The notes under the pieces are model-generated. The model had not been told where the DNA came from, did not search any database, and saw nothing but the letters and a program-made list of their open reading frames with translations. From positions 62,001-126,000 of the forward strand of contig NZ_BJXA01000001.1 in NCBI RefSeq assembly GCF_007990755.1: 64,000 nucleotides of DNA, in the 5' to 3' direction. The DNA comes from Nocardia ninae NBRC 108245 (GTDB lineage: Bacteria > Actinomycetota > Actinomycetes > Mycobacteriales > Mycobacteriaceae). The position numbers were made by a program, and so were the translations under genes. Each line of letters starts with the position of its first letter. The first letter of the stretch is position 1. Below, piece by piece: positions 8,227 through 16,854 of the stretch.

Positions 8227-8424
8227 CTAGTCCAAGTCGATGTCGAGCGCCCTGGCCGGGCAAGCGTCCACCGCGTCGCGCACCGCCGCGTGACCACCGC
8301 GCGGGCTCGGATCCAGCAACCGCACCCGCCCGTCGTCCTCGTCTTGATCGAACACCTCCGGTGCGATAAGGGCGCACATGCCCGATCCGATACAGCGCTC
8401 CCGATCCGCCACAAGCCGTGTCAT
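8227..8424 (-). CDS. [3Fe-4S]-type ferredoxin, P450 redox partner
   Basis: A 65-residue ferredoxin. The cluster ligands are in C-I-G-S-G-M-C near the N-terminus and the final 'ACPARALDID'. This is the spacing of small actinobacterial ferredoxins that feed electrons to P450s. The start at ATG 8424 has AAGGAG 6 bases upstream. It lies 25 bases downstream of the P450 on the same strand, so the two are surely co-transcribed. No ferredoxin reductase is nearby; one must be supplied from elsewhere. Confidence 0.92.
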   Translation of the reverse strand: MTRLVADRERCIGSGMCALIAPEVFDQDEDDGRVRLLDPSPRGGHAAVRDAVDACPARALDIDLD

Positions 8425-8449
8425 CGTTATCTCCTTCGTGCTCAACGGT

Positions 8450-9676
8450 TTACGAGGCAGACAGTGTCCACGTGACCGGCAATTCGTGCACGCCGTAGAT
8501 GTTCATGTCGGTCCGCAGTTTCACCTCGTCCGCCGGGATGGCGAGCTCGAGGGTCGGGAACCGCCGCAGCAGCCCGGCGAATCCGGCACGCATTTCGATG
8601 CGAGCGAGCTGCTGGCCGAGGCAGGTGTGCACCCCGTGCCCGAAGGACAGGTGACCGCGCGCCTTGCGGTGGATGTCGAGGGTGTCGGGGTTGTCGAAGC
8701 GCTGCGGATCGTGATTGGCGGCCAGCAGCGAGACGACGACGGTCGATCCCTTGCGGATCGTTTCACCGCCCAGTTCGATGTCCTCGGTGGCGTAGCGATA
8801 GAAGATGTCGGCGATGGTCAGGTAGCGCAGGAGTTCCTCGACGGCATCGGGCACCAGTTCCGGATCGGCACGCAGTTCGGCCAACTGGTCCGGATGCTCG
8901 AGCAGCGCGAAAGTGCCCAGCGCCAACATGTTCGCGGTGGTTTCGTGGCCCGCGAGCAGCAGCAGGAACGCGATGCCGGTCAGTTCCTCGATGGACAGTT
9001 CGTCGTTGCGGGCCAGGTCGGACAGGATGTCGTCGCCGGGTTCGGCGCGTTTGGCCGTGACCAGCTGGGCGAGGTAGCCCATCATCGCGCCGTACGCTCC
9101 CATCTTCTCCTCCAGCGTCTGGTCCTTGACCAGGAACTTGGCGGAGTTGACCTGGAAGGTTTCCCGGTCCGCGTAAGGGACGCCGAGCATTTCGCAGATC
9201 ACCAGCGACGGCACCGGCAGCGCGAATTCCTTGACCAGGTCGACCGGCGGGGTCAATTTCGCCATCTCGGCCAACTGCTGCTCGGCGATCTCGATGATGT
9301 GCTCTTCGAGCTGCTTCATCCGCCGGACCGTGAAGGTGCCGGTGAGCATGCGCCGCAGCCGGGTGTGATCCGGCGGGTCCATGGCGATGAACAGGCCCGG
9401 AATCTGCGGGGACGGTTCGGTGGCAGCGGGCATGCCGGGTGTCTCGTAGGGGACGTGCATGATGCCGAGATCCTGGCGCGAGCTGAACCGGGTGTCGGCC
9501 ATGAGCTGGCGGACCGCGTCGTATCCGGTGACGAACCAGCCCTCGTGCCCGTCGGGGAAGATCAGCGGACAGACCGGGCCGGCCTCGCGCATCCGGCTGA
9601 TCTCGCTGGGCGGATCGAAGGGGCCGGCGTCGCGCGCCGTGGGGAGACCGTTCGGGACCGAAACCGGTTGAGTCAT
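8450..9676 (-). CDS. Cytochrome P450
   Basis: A 408-residue soluble bacterial P450. The I-helix oxygen-activation motif AGHETT is at residues 242-247, the K-helix E-x-x-R at 280-284 (EELLR), and the haem loop FGHGVHTCLG at 345-354, with Cys352 as thiolate ligand. The overall sequence is of the CYP105/CYP107-like actinobacterial kind. The start at ATG 9676 is preceded by AAAGGAAA; an earlier in-frame start would add a non-conserved leader. The substrate is unknown. It forms an operon with a ferredoxin and is divergent from a PLP-enzyme operon. Confidence 0.95.
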   Translation of the reverse strand: MTQPVSVPNGLPTARDAGPFDPPSEISRMREAGPVCPLIFPDGHEGWFVTGYDAVRQLMADTRFSSRQDLGIMHVPYETPGMPAATEPSPQIPGLFIAMDPPDHTRLRRMLTGTFTVRRMKQLEEHIIEIAEQQLAEMAKLTPPVDLVKEFALPVPSLVICEMLGVPYADRETFQVNSAKFLVKDQTLEEKMGAYGAMMGYLAQLVTAKRAEPGDDILSDLARNDELSIEELTGIAFLLLLAGHETTANMLALGTFALLEHPDQLAELRADPELVPDAVEELLRYLTIADIFYRYATEDIELGGETIRKGSTVVVSLLAANHDPQRFDNPDTLDIHRKARGHLSFGHGVHTCLGQQLARIEMRAGFAGLLRRFPTLELAIPADEVKLRTDMNIYGVHELPVTWTLSAS

Positions 9677-9799
9677 CAGGTTTTCCTTTCGTGGCTGTTG
9701 TGCGGACCACGGTCGCGGAACGACCTGACATACGGCTGTCACGGCGCTGATACGGCCTGCTGGGCGGCATCAGCGACTGGGTTAGACTATGAATACAAA

Positions 9800-9818
9800 T
9801 CTAGACTGCTAGTCTAGA
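9800..9818. promoter_or_regulatory. Perfect palindrome in the P450 / PLP-operon divergent region
   Basis: TCTAGACT-GCT-AGTCTAGA: perfect 8-base arms with a 3-base spacer, 30 bases before the GTG of the threonine-synthase-like gene. It is a likely operator in a 172-base divergent promoter region. The cognate factor is not known; the DauR-like regulator encoded two genes on is the obvious candidate. Confidence 0.55.
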
Positions 9819-9848
9819 ACCTCCTGGACCGGCAAGAAGGATGAGACT

Positions 9849-11018
9849 GTGACCGACACGCCCATCACCGATGCGTTCCTGTACGACCGGTCCGGTTACC
9901 GCTACGACATCGCGGACCCCCGCTGGCGTGGTGACGACGGCACCGCACTGGCGATGAGTGCGCTGCCGGGCATCACGAAAGACCGGATCGTCACCTCGGA
10001 TCGGTCGCTGTGGCGCTATCAGGCGGCGATCCCCGTCGATGCGCGCCACCGCGTGAGCCTCGGCGAGGGCTGTACGCCGATGGTCCCGATGGACTGGTCG
10101 GGTCGGCGCGTGCACTTCAAACTCGAATGGTTCAACCCGACGTCGAGTTTCAAAGACCGCGGGGTGGCGGTGATGGTCTCGCACCTGGTAGCCCAAGGCG
10201 CGGACCACGTGCTCGAGGACAGCTCCGGCAACGGCGGCTCCTCGGTCGCGGCCTACAGTGCCGCCGCCGGGATCCGAGCCAAGATCATCGTGCCCGAGTC
10301 CACCTCGGCCGCGAAAATTCTGCAGGTCCGCGCCTATGGCGCCCAGATCGAACTCGTCGCGGGCACCCGCGAGCAGGTGTCGCAGGAGGCGATCCGCCAG
10401 TCCGAACAGATCAGGTATGCCAGCCACAACTGGCACCCATTCTTCTTGCAGGGCACCAAAACCGTGGCCTACGAGATGTGGGAAGACCTCGGGTTCCGGG
10501 CCCCCGACAACGTGGTGCTGGTCGCCGGCGCCGGCAGCAACGTCCTGGGTTGTGACATCGCGTTCAGCGAGCTGCTCGAGGCGGGGCAGATCGCGCACCG
10601 GCCCCGCCTGTTCGTCGGCCAGCCCGAGCACTGGGCGACCATCGCCGACACGGTCAACGGTCTCGACCCGGCCGAGCGTGAACCGCGCGTCCCCACCATC
10701 GCCGAGGGCGCCGCTATCGCCGATCCGGTCCGGCTGCCCGAAGCGGTCGACGCGATCCGCCGTTCCGGTGGCGCGGCCGTCGCCGTCTCCGAGGAGATGA
10801 TCCGGAAAGCGGTGCGCAAGCTCGCCTCGCGCGGCCTCTACGCCGAACCCACCAGCTGCGTCGCCGCCGCGGCGCTGGACCACTTCATCGCCGAGGGCGC
10901 CATCGGCGCGAGCGAGACCACCGTGGTCGTCCTCACCGGCGCCGGAACCAAGTCGTCGGAGAAAATGGCGGGCATCTTCGACGATGACCGCACGAGCCAT
11001 CAAGGACAAAGGGCATGA
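9849..11018 (+). CDS. Threonine synthase-like PLP-dependent enzyme
   Basis: A 389-residue fold-type II PLP enzyme. The Schiff-base lysine is K102 in 'PTSSFKDRG'. The phosphate-binding glycine loop and 'EDSSGNGGSSVAAY' follow, and 'VVLTGAGTKSSEKM' closes the C-terminus. Threonine synthase converts O-phosphohomoserine to threonine, but this stand-alone copy with a DauR-like regulator and RidA suggests a catabolic beta-replacement or elimination role instead (inference). The GTG start at 9849 is preceded by AAGAAGGA. Its stop overlaps the next gene's ATG by 4 bases. Confidence 0.85.
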   Translation: MTDTPITDAFLYDRSGYRYDIADPRWRGDDGTALAMSALPGITKDRIVTSDRSLWRYQAAIPVDARHRVSLGEGCTPMVPMDWSGRRVHFKLEWFNPTSSFKDRGVAVMVSHLVAQGADHVLEDSSGNGGSSVAAYSAAAGIRAKIIVPESTSAAKILQVRAYGAQIELVAGTREQVSQEAIRQSEQIRYASHNWHPFFLQGTKTVAYEMWEDLGFRAPDNVVLVAGAGSNVLGCDIAFSELLEAGQIAHRPRLFVGQPEHWATIADTVNGLDPAEREPRVPTIAEGAAIADPVRLPEAVDAIRRSGGAAVAVSEEMIRKAVRKLASRGLYAEPTSCVAAAALDHFIAEGAIGASETTVVVLTGAGTKSSEKMAGIFDDDRTSHQGQRA

Positions 11019-11674
11019 GCGCCGAAGATGATGCGGCCCGCAACGACGGTGCTGAAGAGGACGAGCACCTGCTGGCCGAGGCGGAAAAGATCGCGGGCGC
11101 CATCGGACGGATGTTCCCCGGACTGTGCGAGGTCGTGCTCCACGATCTACGCAATCCCCAGCACGCTATCCGCGCCATCGAGAACAACCTGTCGGGCAGG
11201 CAGGTGGGGGATTCGGCTACCGAGCTCGGACTGGCGCGCATCGCTGACCCCGACTACCCGAGCGTGATCCAGAACTACCCCAACCAATTCCCCGACGGAC
11301 GACCGGTCAAGAGCACCTCGATCGGCATCAAGAACAGGCAGGGACGATACGTCGCGGCGCTGTGCCTGAACCTGGACGTCTCCTCGTTGTCACCGCTGAC
11401 CCGCACCCTCGCGAACCTCGTTGCCACCGAGGTCGCACACGGCGGCGAGGTCCTCGAGACACTGCGCGATCGAACCGCCCGCGAGCTGCGCGAGACCATC
11501 GAGGCCTTCGCCGCGGCCCGCTCGCACACCCCGCGGAGTCTGCCTGCCGACGCCAAACGTGCACTGGCCAAACAACTTCGCCGCGATGGCTACTTCGAAT
11601 CCAGCGGCTCCGCGCAGACCATCGCCGACCTGCTCGGCGTCTCCCGCGCCAGCGTCTACAACTACTCCAAGTAA
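11015..11674 (+). CDS. DauR/YheO-type transcriptional regulator
   Basis: A 219-residue regulator. The N-terminal YheO-like PAS domain (about residues 20-130) contains 'MFPGLCEVVLHDLRNPQHAI' and 'TSIGIKNRQGRYVAALCLNL'. A C-terminal HTH_22 helix-turn-helix ends 'TIADLLGVSRASVYNYSK'. Members include DauR, the repressor of D-arginine use in Pseudomonas. It is translationally coupled (ATGA overlap) to the PLP enzyme and 18 bases upstream of RidA. It probably senses an amino-acid-like ligand and controls this operon, perhaps through the palindrome at 9800-9818. Confidence 0.87.
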   Translation: MSAEDDAARNDGAEEDEHLLAEAEKIAGAIGRMFPGLCEVVLHDLRNPQHAIRAIENNLSGRQVGDSATELGLARIADPDYPSVIQNYPNQFPDGRPVKSTSIGIKNRQGRYVAALCLNLDVSSLSPLTRTLANLVATEVAHGGEVLETLRDRTARELRETIEAFAAARSHTPRSLPADAKRALAKQLRRDGYFESSGSAQTIADLLGVSRASVYNYSK

Positions 11675-11692
11675 CAAAGGACTGCTCCGGAC

Positions 11693-12130
11693 ATGACCGA
11701 CATCCAGCTACGCAATAGTTCCGATCTGCGACCACCGGCCGGGCACTACTCGCATATCGCCATGCACGGCGGGCTCGCCTACATCTCCGGCCAGCTACCG
11801 GTCGACGAACGCGGAAACAGCTTGGCCGGACAGCCTTTCGACGTCCAGGCCCGGCAAGTCCTCGACAATCTCGACCGGTGTCTGGCCGCCGCCGGTATCG
11901 ACAGGACCCGGCTGGTGTCGGTCTCGGTGCACGTCACCGACCTCGCGGCATGGCCAGCCTTCGACAGGATCTATGCCGCGTGGCTCGGCCCGCACCGCCC
12001 CGCTCGTATCGTGGCGGGCGCCAGTGCGTTGCACTACGACTCGGCCATCGAGATCCACGCTGTCGCCGCCATCCCGGAGCGACAGGGCGAGCGACGAAAC
12101 TCGAATCACGCCGATATCCACCCGCGATAA
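11693..12130 (+). CDS. RidA family enamine/imine deaminase
   Basis: A 145-residue protein of the RidA/YjgF family. RidA proteins hydrolyse reactive 2-aminoacrylate or 2-aminocrotonate released by PLP-dependent dehydratases. 'GGLAYISGQLPVDERGN' and the C-terminal 'ALHYDSAIEIHAVAAI' match the family; the usual catalytic Arg near residue 105 can be placed in 'GPHRPARIVAGAS'. It sits between two PLP enzymes, which fits its protective role exactly. Its last 25 bases overlap the convergent dehydratase-like gene. Confidence 0.87.
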   Translation: MTDIQLRNSSDLRPPAGHYSHIAMHGGLAYISGQLPVDERGNSLAGQPFDVQARQVLDNLDRCLAAAGIDRTRLVSVSVHVTDLAAWPAFDRIYAAWLGPHRPARIVAGASALHYDSAIEIHAVAAIPERQGERRNSNHADIHPR

Positions 12131-13068
12131 GCATCCAGGTCGACATTGCCACCGCAGATGACCGTCACGACATGACGCCCGGCGAAACGGCCCGGATCCT
12201 CGAGGACGGCGGCGACACCCAACGCGGCAGCGGGCTCGACCACCAAACCCGTGTGCTCCCACAGCATTCGAACGCCCGCGATGATCGATGACTCCTGCAC
12301 CAGCACAGCGTCGTCCGCCACCGTGAGGAGGTCGTCCAAGACCGCCTGGATAGGAAAACGACCGGCGACCCCGTCGGCGATGGTGTCATACGACTCGGTG
12401 GTGATCACCCGCCGCGCATGCCAGGAGCGGGTCATCGCCGGTGCACCCGCCGGCTGCACACAGATCACCTCGACACCCGGTGTCAGCGACTTCAGGACGT
12501 AACCGATACCGGTGGCCATCGCCCCGCCACCCAGCGCGACCAGCACCGCATCGAACGCGTCCTCCGCATCCGCCAACTCGAGCCCGATCGTCGCGGCACC
12601 CTCACAGGTCTCCAGGTCCAGGCTGTCCTCGACCAGCCGAACACCGCGCGATCGCGCGATACCCACCGCCTGCTCGCGGGCCATCTCGAAATCGCCGTCC
12701 ACCACCATTAATTCGGCACCCAGCGCACGGATGCGATCGAGCTTGGCCGCAGGCGCCCGCCGCGACGCCACCACGGTCACCCGCAAGCCACGGCGACGAC
12801 CGGACCACGCCAGCGCCTGCCCGAGGTTGCCCGCGCTGGCGCACACCACCGCCGTCCGCTTCTGCTCGGTCAACAGACTGGAGACGAGCTCGGTACCGCG
12901 AGCCTTGAAGCTACGCACCGGATTCGCCGTTTCCAGCTTGATACTCGCCGAGCAGCCGAGCCGACGCCCCAGCGCATCGCATCGGTACATCGGGGTATTC
13001 AGAAAGATCGGATCGATCACGCGGCGGGCCGCACGAATCCGGTTCAGATCAAGCCGCGTCTCGAGCAC
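12106..13068 (-). CDS. Threonine/serine dehydratase-like PLP enzyme
   Basis: A 320-residue fold-type II PLP enzyme similar to threonine dehydratase and serine racemase. The Schiff-base lysine is K55 in 'PVRSFKARG'. 'VCASAGNLGQALAW' is the substrate loop, 'VALGGGAMATGIGY' binds the PLP phosphate, and 'VVTVICGGNVDLDAY' forms the end. There is no regulatory ACT domain, so it is the catabolic, unregulated type. It is convergent with RidA (25-base overlap), which would deal with its enamine product. Confidence 0.85.
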   Translation of the reverse strand: MLETRLDLNRIRAARRVIDPIFLNTPMYRCDALGRRLGCSASIKLETANPVRSFKARGTELVSSLLTEQKRTAVVCASAGNLGQALAWSGRRRGLRVTVVASRRAPAAKLDRIRALGAELMVVDGDFEMAREQAVGIARSRGVRLVEDSLDLETCEGAATIGLELADAEDAFDAVLVALGGGAMATGIGYVLKSLTPGVEVICVQPAGAPAMTRSWHARRVITTESYDTIADGVAGRFPIQAVLDDLLTVADDAVLVQESSIIAGVRMLWEHTGLVVEPAAALGVAAVLEDPGRFAGRHVVTVICGGNVDLDAYRGWISA

Positions 13069-13136
13069 AGCACGACGATACTAAGCGGCAACCTGCCGTT
13101 TGAACGACCGCGTCAACCCTATGGAACATCGACGCC

Positions 13137-14024
13137 ATGAACCGGCTGGCCAATGTCCCGGATCATGATTTCCTTCTAGCGTCCTCGTTCATGAAAACCA
13201 TCAGTGACTACGTGTTTCCGGTCCGATCCGACATCCGAGTGCGGCAAGGCGATCTGGGTCGGGACGGCACCGTGAGCACGGTAGGGATGGCCCGCTGGCT
13301 GGAGGACGCTCGGATACATCTGGAACTGCCGCGGTTCGAACGACTGGTAGCGGCCGGTGAATTCGGTCCCTATCAGATCATTTTCGTCAGCCAAAGCGTC
13401 GAACGGCTCGCCCCCGCCCGTCGCACGGACACCGATATCGAAGTGCACACCGATATCCGTCGCATCGGGCGGTCATCGTTCACCTACGGACATGCGGTGT
13501 TCGCCGCAGGCAACCGCGTGGGCAGTGGTAGTGCCACGGTCGTGCTGTACGGCACCGCAGGCCCGCTCGCCCTGCCGGACGAATTGGTCGCCGATCTCAC
13601 CGCTTTGGCAGGCCCGGATTCCAGCGACACGGTGGTAACCCGTCCGAATGCCGAACGTCAGCAACGCAACCATTACGCGTATTTCGCTCCGCTGCGTGCC
13701 CGGATCAGCGACGTCGACATCAATCAGCACGTCAATTTCATCGCCCTGGCCACTTGGTACGACGAGGCGGTCGCGGCATTCACCGCTGCGGCACTCGACA
13801 TCGACGGGCTGGTGCCCGACCTGTCACCGTCGTCCTTTCGCATCGACTACGTCGGGGAGGTCATCTATCCCGGAAACTACGAAATCGGCGTCTTGGTCAA
13901 CTCTTTCGATGCCAACTCCGTCCATTACCAGCTCGGCATCTTTCTCGGCAGCACCTGTCTGGGCGTGGCCGATGCCATCGGTCCGCGCGGCGAACTGCGC
14001 GCCAAGTCGTTAGGTCCTCGCTGA
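13137..14024 (+). CDS. Acyl-CoA thioesterase, double hotdog fold
   Basis: A 295-residue protein with two hotdog domains in tandem. Domain 1 starts 'VRQGDLGRDGTVSTVGMARW'. Domain 2 starts 'ARISDVDINQHVNFIALATW', the D-x-N-x-H-V-N type signature of 4HBT-like thioesterases. It probably hydrolyses an acyl-CoA thioester; chain length cannot be told. The start at 13137 is adopted, with ATG 13191 the alternative; neither has a clear Shine-Dalgarno. It ends in a 15-base overlap with the convergent AraC gene. Confidence 0.82.
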   Translation: MNRLANVPDHDFLLASSFMKTISDYVFPVRSDIRVRQGDLGRDGTVSTVGMARWLEDARIHLELPRFERLVAAGEFGPYQIIFVSQSVERLAPARRTDTDIEVHTDIRRIGRSSFTYGHAVFAAGNRVGSGSATVVLYGTAGPLALPDELVADLTALAGPDSSDTVVTRPNAERQQRNHYAYFAPLRARISDVDINQHVNFIALATWYDEAVAAFTAAALDIDGLVPDLSPSSFRIDYVGEVIYPGNYEIGVLVNSFDANSVHYQLGIFLGSTCLGVADAIGPRGELRAKSLGPR

Positions 14025-14999
14025 GCGGGCGTACTCGGCGGGCGTCTGACCGTAGCGTTTCTTGAACGCGCGGATGAAATGGCTGCTGTCGGCGAATTGC
14101 CAAAACGCGGCGAGTTCGGCGACCGTCGGCCGGTGGGACGGGGCAGCGAGGGCGAGGCGCGCCTGTGCCAGCCTGCGGTCGTGGATGTAGCCGGTCACCG
14201 ACTCGCCGGCCATGGTGAACGCCCGTTGCAGAGTGCGCACGGAGACGTGGAGTTCCCGGGCCAGCATCGCCGGAGACAGCCCGGGATCGGCAAGCCGGCT
14301 GTCCGCCAAGTCCCTCGCCGCCTGAGCGAGCGCGGGCCGCAACCCCGGCTCCGCGTCGTCGAACCGACCCGTCGTCACCGCCCTGGCCAGTTCGAGCATG
14401 GCGCCGTGCGCGGCGTGCACACCGGTCGGGCCGAGGTCGGCCACGGTGGCGTGCACCATGTTCGTGTGCGCCATCAGCAGGCGCATCTCGGCCGAGTCCG
14501 CCGCCTCGGTGCGGCTCCGGTTCCGCAGTCGCGGCGCGAGCACCGCGGAGGGCAGCGTGAGAATCCTGACCGTGGTCTCCGGCGTCGCCCCGAAATGCAT
14601 CGGCGGACCGTGCCGCAGCAAAAACTGCCCGCCCGCTACGGTGTAGTCGTCGTGATCGGCCGACGCACCCAAAGTCCAAGTGCCGCGGCGCACTACGTAA
14701 ATCCGCACCTGATCGTCATAGCCGTACGGAGTACCGGCTGTGCGGATCACGGACGCGCTGTCGAGATCGGTGACGGCCACGTCGCGCAGCTTCGCGACGC
14801 GGCTCCTGACCCGGAAATCACCGGTGGTCACCGGACTGAAGGTCGGCAGCGGAAAGCCGTCGCCGACCTGTGTCTGCCACCCGTGCCGGAAGGTCTCGAA
14901 ACCGCGCGATACCGCACCGGGATCGGTCGAATCCACGGCGAAAACCCCACGCGAGGCGGCGAAGTCCGCTGCAGTACTGTCCATCGCCGGCCGATCCAT
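14010..14999 (-). CDS. AraC family transcriptional regulator
   Basis: A 329-residue regulator. The N-terminal region resembles the AraC-binding-like domain ('GDFRVRSRVAKL', 'DDYTVAGGQFLLRHGPPMHF'). The C-terminal double helix-turn-helix reads 'MLARELHVSVRTLQRAFTMA' and 'AFWQFADSSHFIRAFKKRYG', ending 'QTPAEYARSART'. It is convergent with the thioesterase gene. No divergent partner is adjacent, so its target is not evident. Confidence 0.9.
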   Translation of the reverse strand: MDRPAMDSTAADFAASRGVFAVDSTDPGAVSRGFETFRHGWQTQVGDGFPLPTFSPVTTGDFRVRSRVAKLRDVAVTDLDSASVIRTAGTPYGYDDQVRIYVVRRGTWTLGASADHDDYTVAGGQFLLRHGPPMHFGATPETTVRILTLPSAVLAPRLRNRSRTEAADSAEMRLLMAHTNMVHATVADLGPTGVHAAHGAMLELARAVTTGRFDDAEPGLRPALAQAARDLADSRLADPGLSPAMLARELHVSVRTLQRAFTMAGESVTGYIHDRRLAQARLALAAPSHRPTVAELAAFWQFADSSHFIRAFKKRYGQTPAEYARSART

Positions 15000-15090
15000 T
15001 CCGCGTTCGTTCTCGGACCCCCGCCGCGCCCATATTTCCCCGCAGCAGGGGCCGAGTCAAACCACCTTCATGGTGCCGCTTCGGGAACCC

Positions 15091-16644
15091 TCACATCGGA
15101 TAGACCGAATGCTTACGCGGATTGAACTCCGGCTTGACCGGCGGCTTGTCCCGCAACAAACGCAACGCGTGCCGGATCTCCAGACGCGTGCGGGCGGGCT
15201 CGATGACGGCGTCGATGTAACCGCGTTCGGCGGCGATCCACGGGGTGGCGATGGTCTCGTTGTAATGGTTGACCATGAAATCGCGCGCGGCCGCCCGCTG
15301 CTCCGCAGGCACCGCCGCCAATTGCCGCTTACCGATGAGGTCGACCGCGCTCTCGGCGCCGATCACCGCGATCCGGGCCGTCGGCCAGGCGAAACTGATA
15401 TCGGCGCCCACCTGCCGGGCCGCCATCATGCCGTACGCGCCGCCATAGGACTTACGCACCACAAGATTGATGATCGGCACCGTCGCCTCGATGATCGCGC
15501 GCGGCACCCGGCCACCGCGAATGATCACCCCGTTGGCTTCCTGATCGAGACCCGGCAGCACGCCCGGCGTATCGACGACGAACACCAGCGGAATGTTGAA
15601 CGCGTCGCAGAGCCGGATGAAGTAGGTCGACTTGTCCGAGCAGGCCGCGTCGATGGAACCACCGAGCACCAACGGTTGATTGGCGATCACACCGACCGGA
15701 AAACCGTCGACCCTGGCGAATCCGGTGATCAGGTTCGGCGCGAATTCCGCACGCACCTCGTGGAATTCACCGTCGTCGAAGATCCGCAGCAGGATCTCGT
15801 GCATGTCGTACCCGGTGCGATCGGAATCCGGGATGATCTTGTCGAGTTCCCGATCAGTCGCGGTGATCTCCGGCTCCAGACCGGGATTCACGATCGGCGG
15901 CTGCTCGAGGCAGCTGGTCGGGAAATAGCTCAGGTACTGGCGGGCCCAGTCGTAAGCTTCCTGCTCGGTGGCCGCCACGTGATGCAGGGTGCCGCGCTTG
16001 GCCTGCACCTCCGCGCCACCGAGGTCCTCAGCCGAGATGTCCTCACCGTTGACGGCTTTGATCACCTCGGGCCCGGTCACGAACATGTAGGAATCCTTGG
16101 TGCCGATCAGCACATCGGTATTGATCGGCCCGTACACCGAACCCGCGGCGCACTTACCGAGGATGATCGACACCTGCGGCACATAGCCGGACAGCTTCTC
16201 CAACACACGGGAAATGTCACCGAACGACGCGATCGAGCCCACCGCGTCCTGGATCCGCGCGCCGCCGGAGTCGTTGATCGTCACCACCGGGCAGGCGTTG
16301 TCGAACGCGAACTGCAACGCGCGCATGAACTTTCGGGCCGAGGTGATACCGACCGACCCGCCGTAGACGGTCTGGTCGTGTGCGATCACGACCACCGGAC
16401 GGCCGCCGATCAACCCGCGACCAGTGACCAGTCCATCGCCGTAGAGAGCGTCCGGTTGGTCGGGCTGGCGCGCCAACGCACTGGTCTCGAGGAATGTCCC
16501 GGGGTCGAGCAGCATGTGTATCCGCTGCCGAACGCTCGGAATGCCCTTCTTCTCCCGCTTGGCAATACCGCCTTCACCTGCGGGTTCCGCAGCGATCGCC
16601 AGGATCTTGACCAGTTCATCTAGCTTCGCCTGGGTATCAACCAC
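15091..16644 (-). CDS. Acyl-CoA carboxylase beta subunit (carboxyltransferase)
   Basis: A carboxyltransferase subunit of about 517 residues, which moves CO2 from carboxybiotin to an acyl-CoA. The first crotonase-like domain has 'VVTINDSGGARIQDAVGSIA' and 'GKCAAGSVYGP'. The second has 'FVVDTPGVLPG' and 'RKSYGGAYGMMAARQVGAD'. The start GTG 16644 has GGAAGG 11 bases upstream and gives a family-typical N-terminus ('VVDTQAKLDELVKIL'). GTGs at 16704 and 16743 are alternatives. No biotin carboxylase (alpha) subunit is adjacent, so it must pair with one encoded elsewhere. Confidence 0.93.
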   Translation of the reverse strand: MVDTQAKLDELVKILAIAAEPAGEGGIAKREKKGIPSVRQRIHMLLDPGTFLETSALARQPDQPDALYGDGLVTGRGLIGGRPVVVIAHDQTVYGGSVGITSARKFMRALQFAFDNACPVVTINDSGGARIQDAVGSIASFGDISRVLEKLSGYVPQVSIILGKCAAGSVYGPINTDVLIGTKDSYMFVTGPEVIKAVNGEDISAEDLGGAEVQAKRGTLHHVAATEQEAYDWARQYLSYFPTSCLEQPPIVNPGLEPEITATDRELDKIIPDSDRTGYDMHEILLRIFDDGEFHEVRAEFAPNLITGFARVDGFPVGVIANQPLVLGGSIDAACSDKSTYFIRLCDAFNIPLVFVVDTPGVLPGLDQEANGVIIRGGRVPRAIIEATVPIINLVVRKSYGGAYGMMAARQVGADISFAWPTARIAVIGAESAVDLIGKRQLAAVPAEQRAAARDFMVNHYNETIATPWIAAERGYIDAVIEPARTRLEIRHALRLLRDKPPVKPEFNPRKHSVYPM

Positions 16645-16854
16645 GCTTGCCGCCACCTTCCCTACCAACTGTTGTGCCTTGGCGACGTTAAGCGGTGTGG
16701 ACACAAGAACGCGATAACAGTCCCCATATGCGGGACAGGTCACAGTTCGGGCCCGATTGGTATGGCATTCCCAACAGCTCGAAAGCGGGCCCGGAGCGGG
16801 TCGACTGTACCGCGTGCGGTATGAGGTGACGTGGCGGTTGGTGGGTGCCGGGGG

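Noticed and set aside
8378-9817. 479-codon plus-strand open frame
   Set aside because: Exactly antisense to the P450, whose motifs are unambiguous. Long shadow frames are expected at this GC.
14740-16623. 627-codon plus-strand open frame
   Set aside because: Antisense to the AraC and carboxyltransferase genes; His/Asp/Arg-rich composition without family resemblance.
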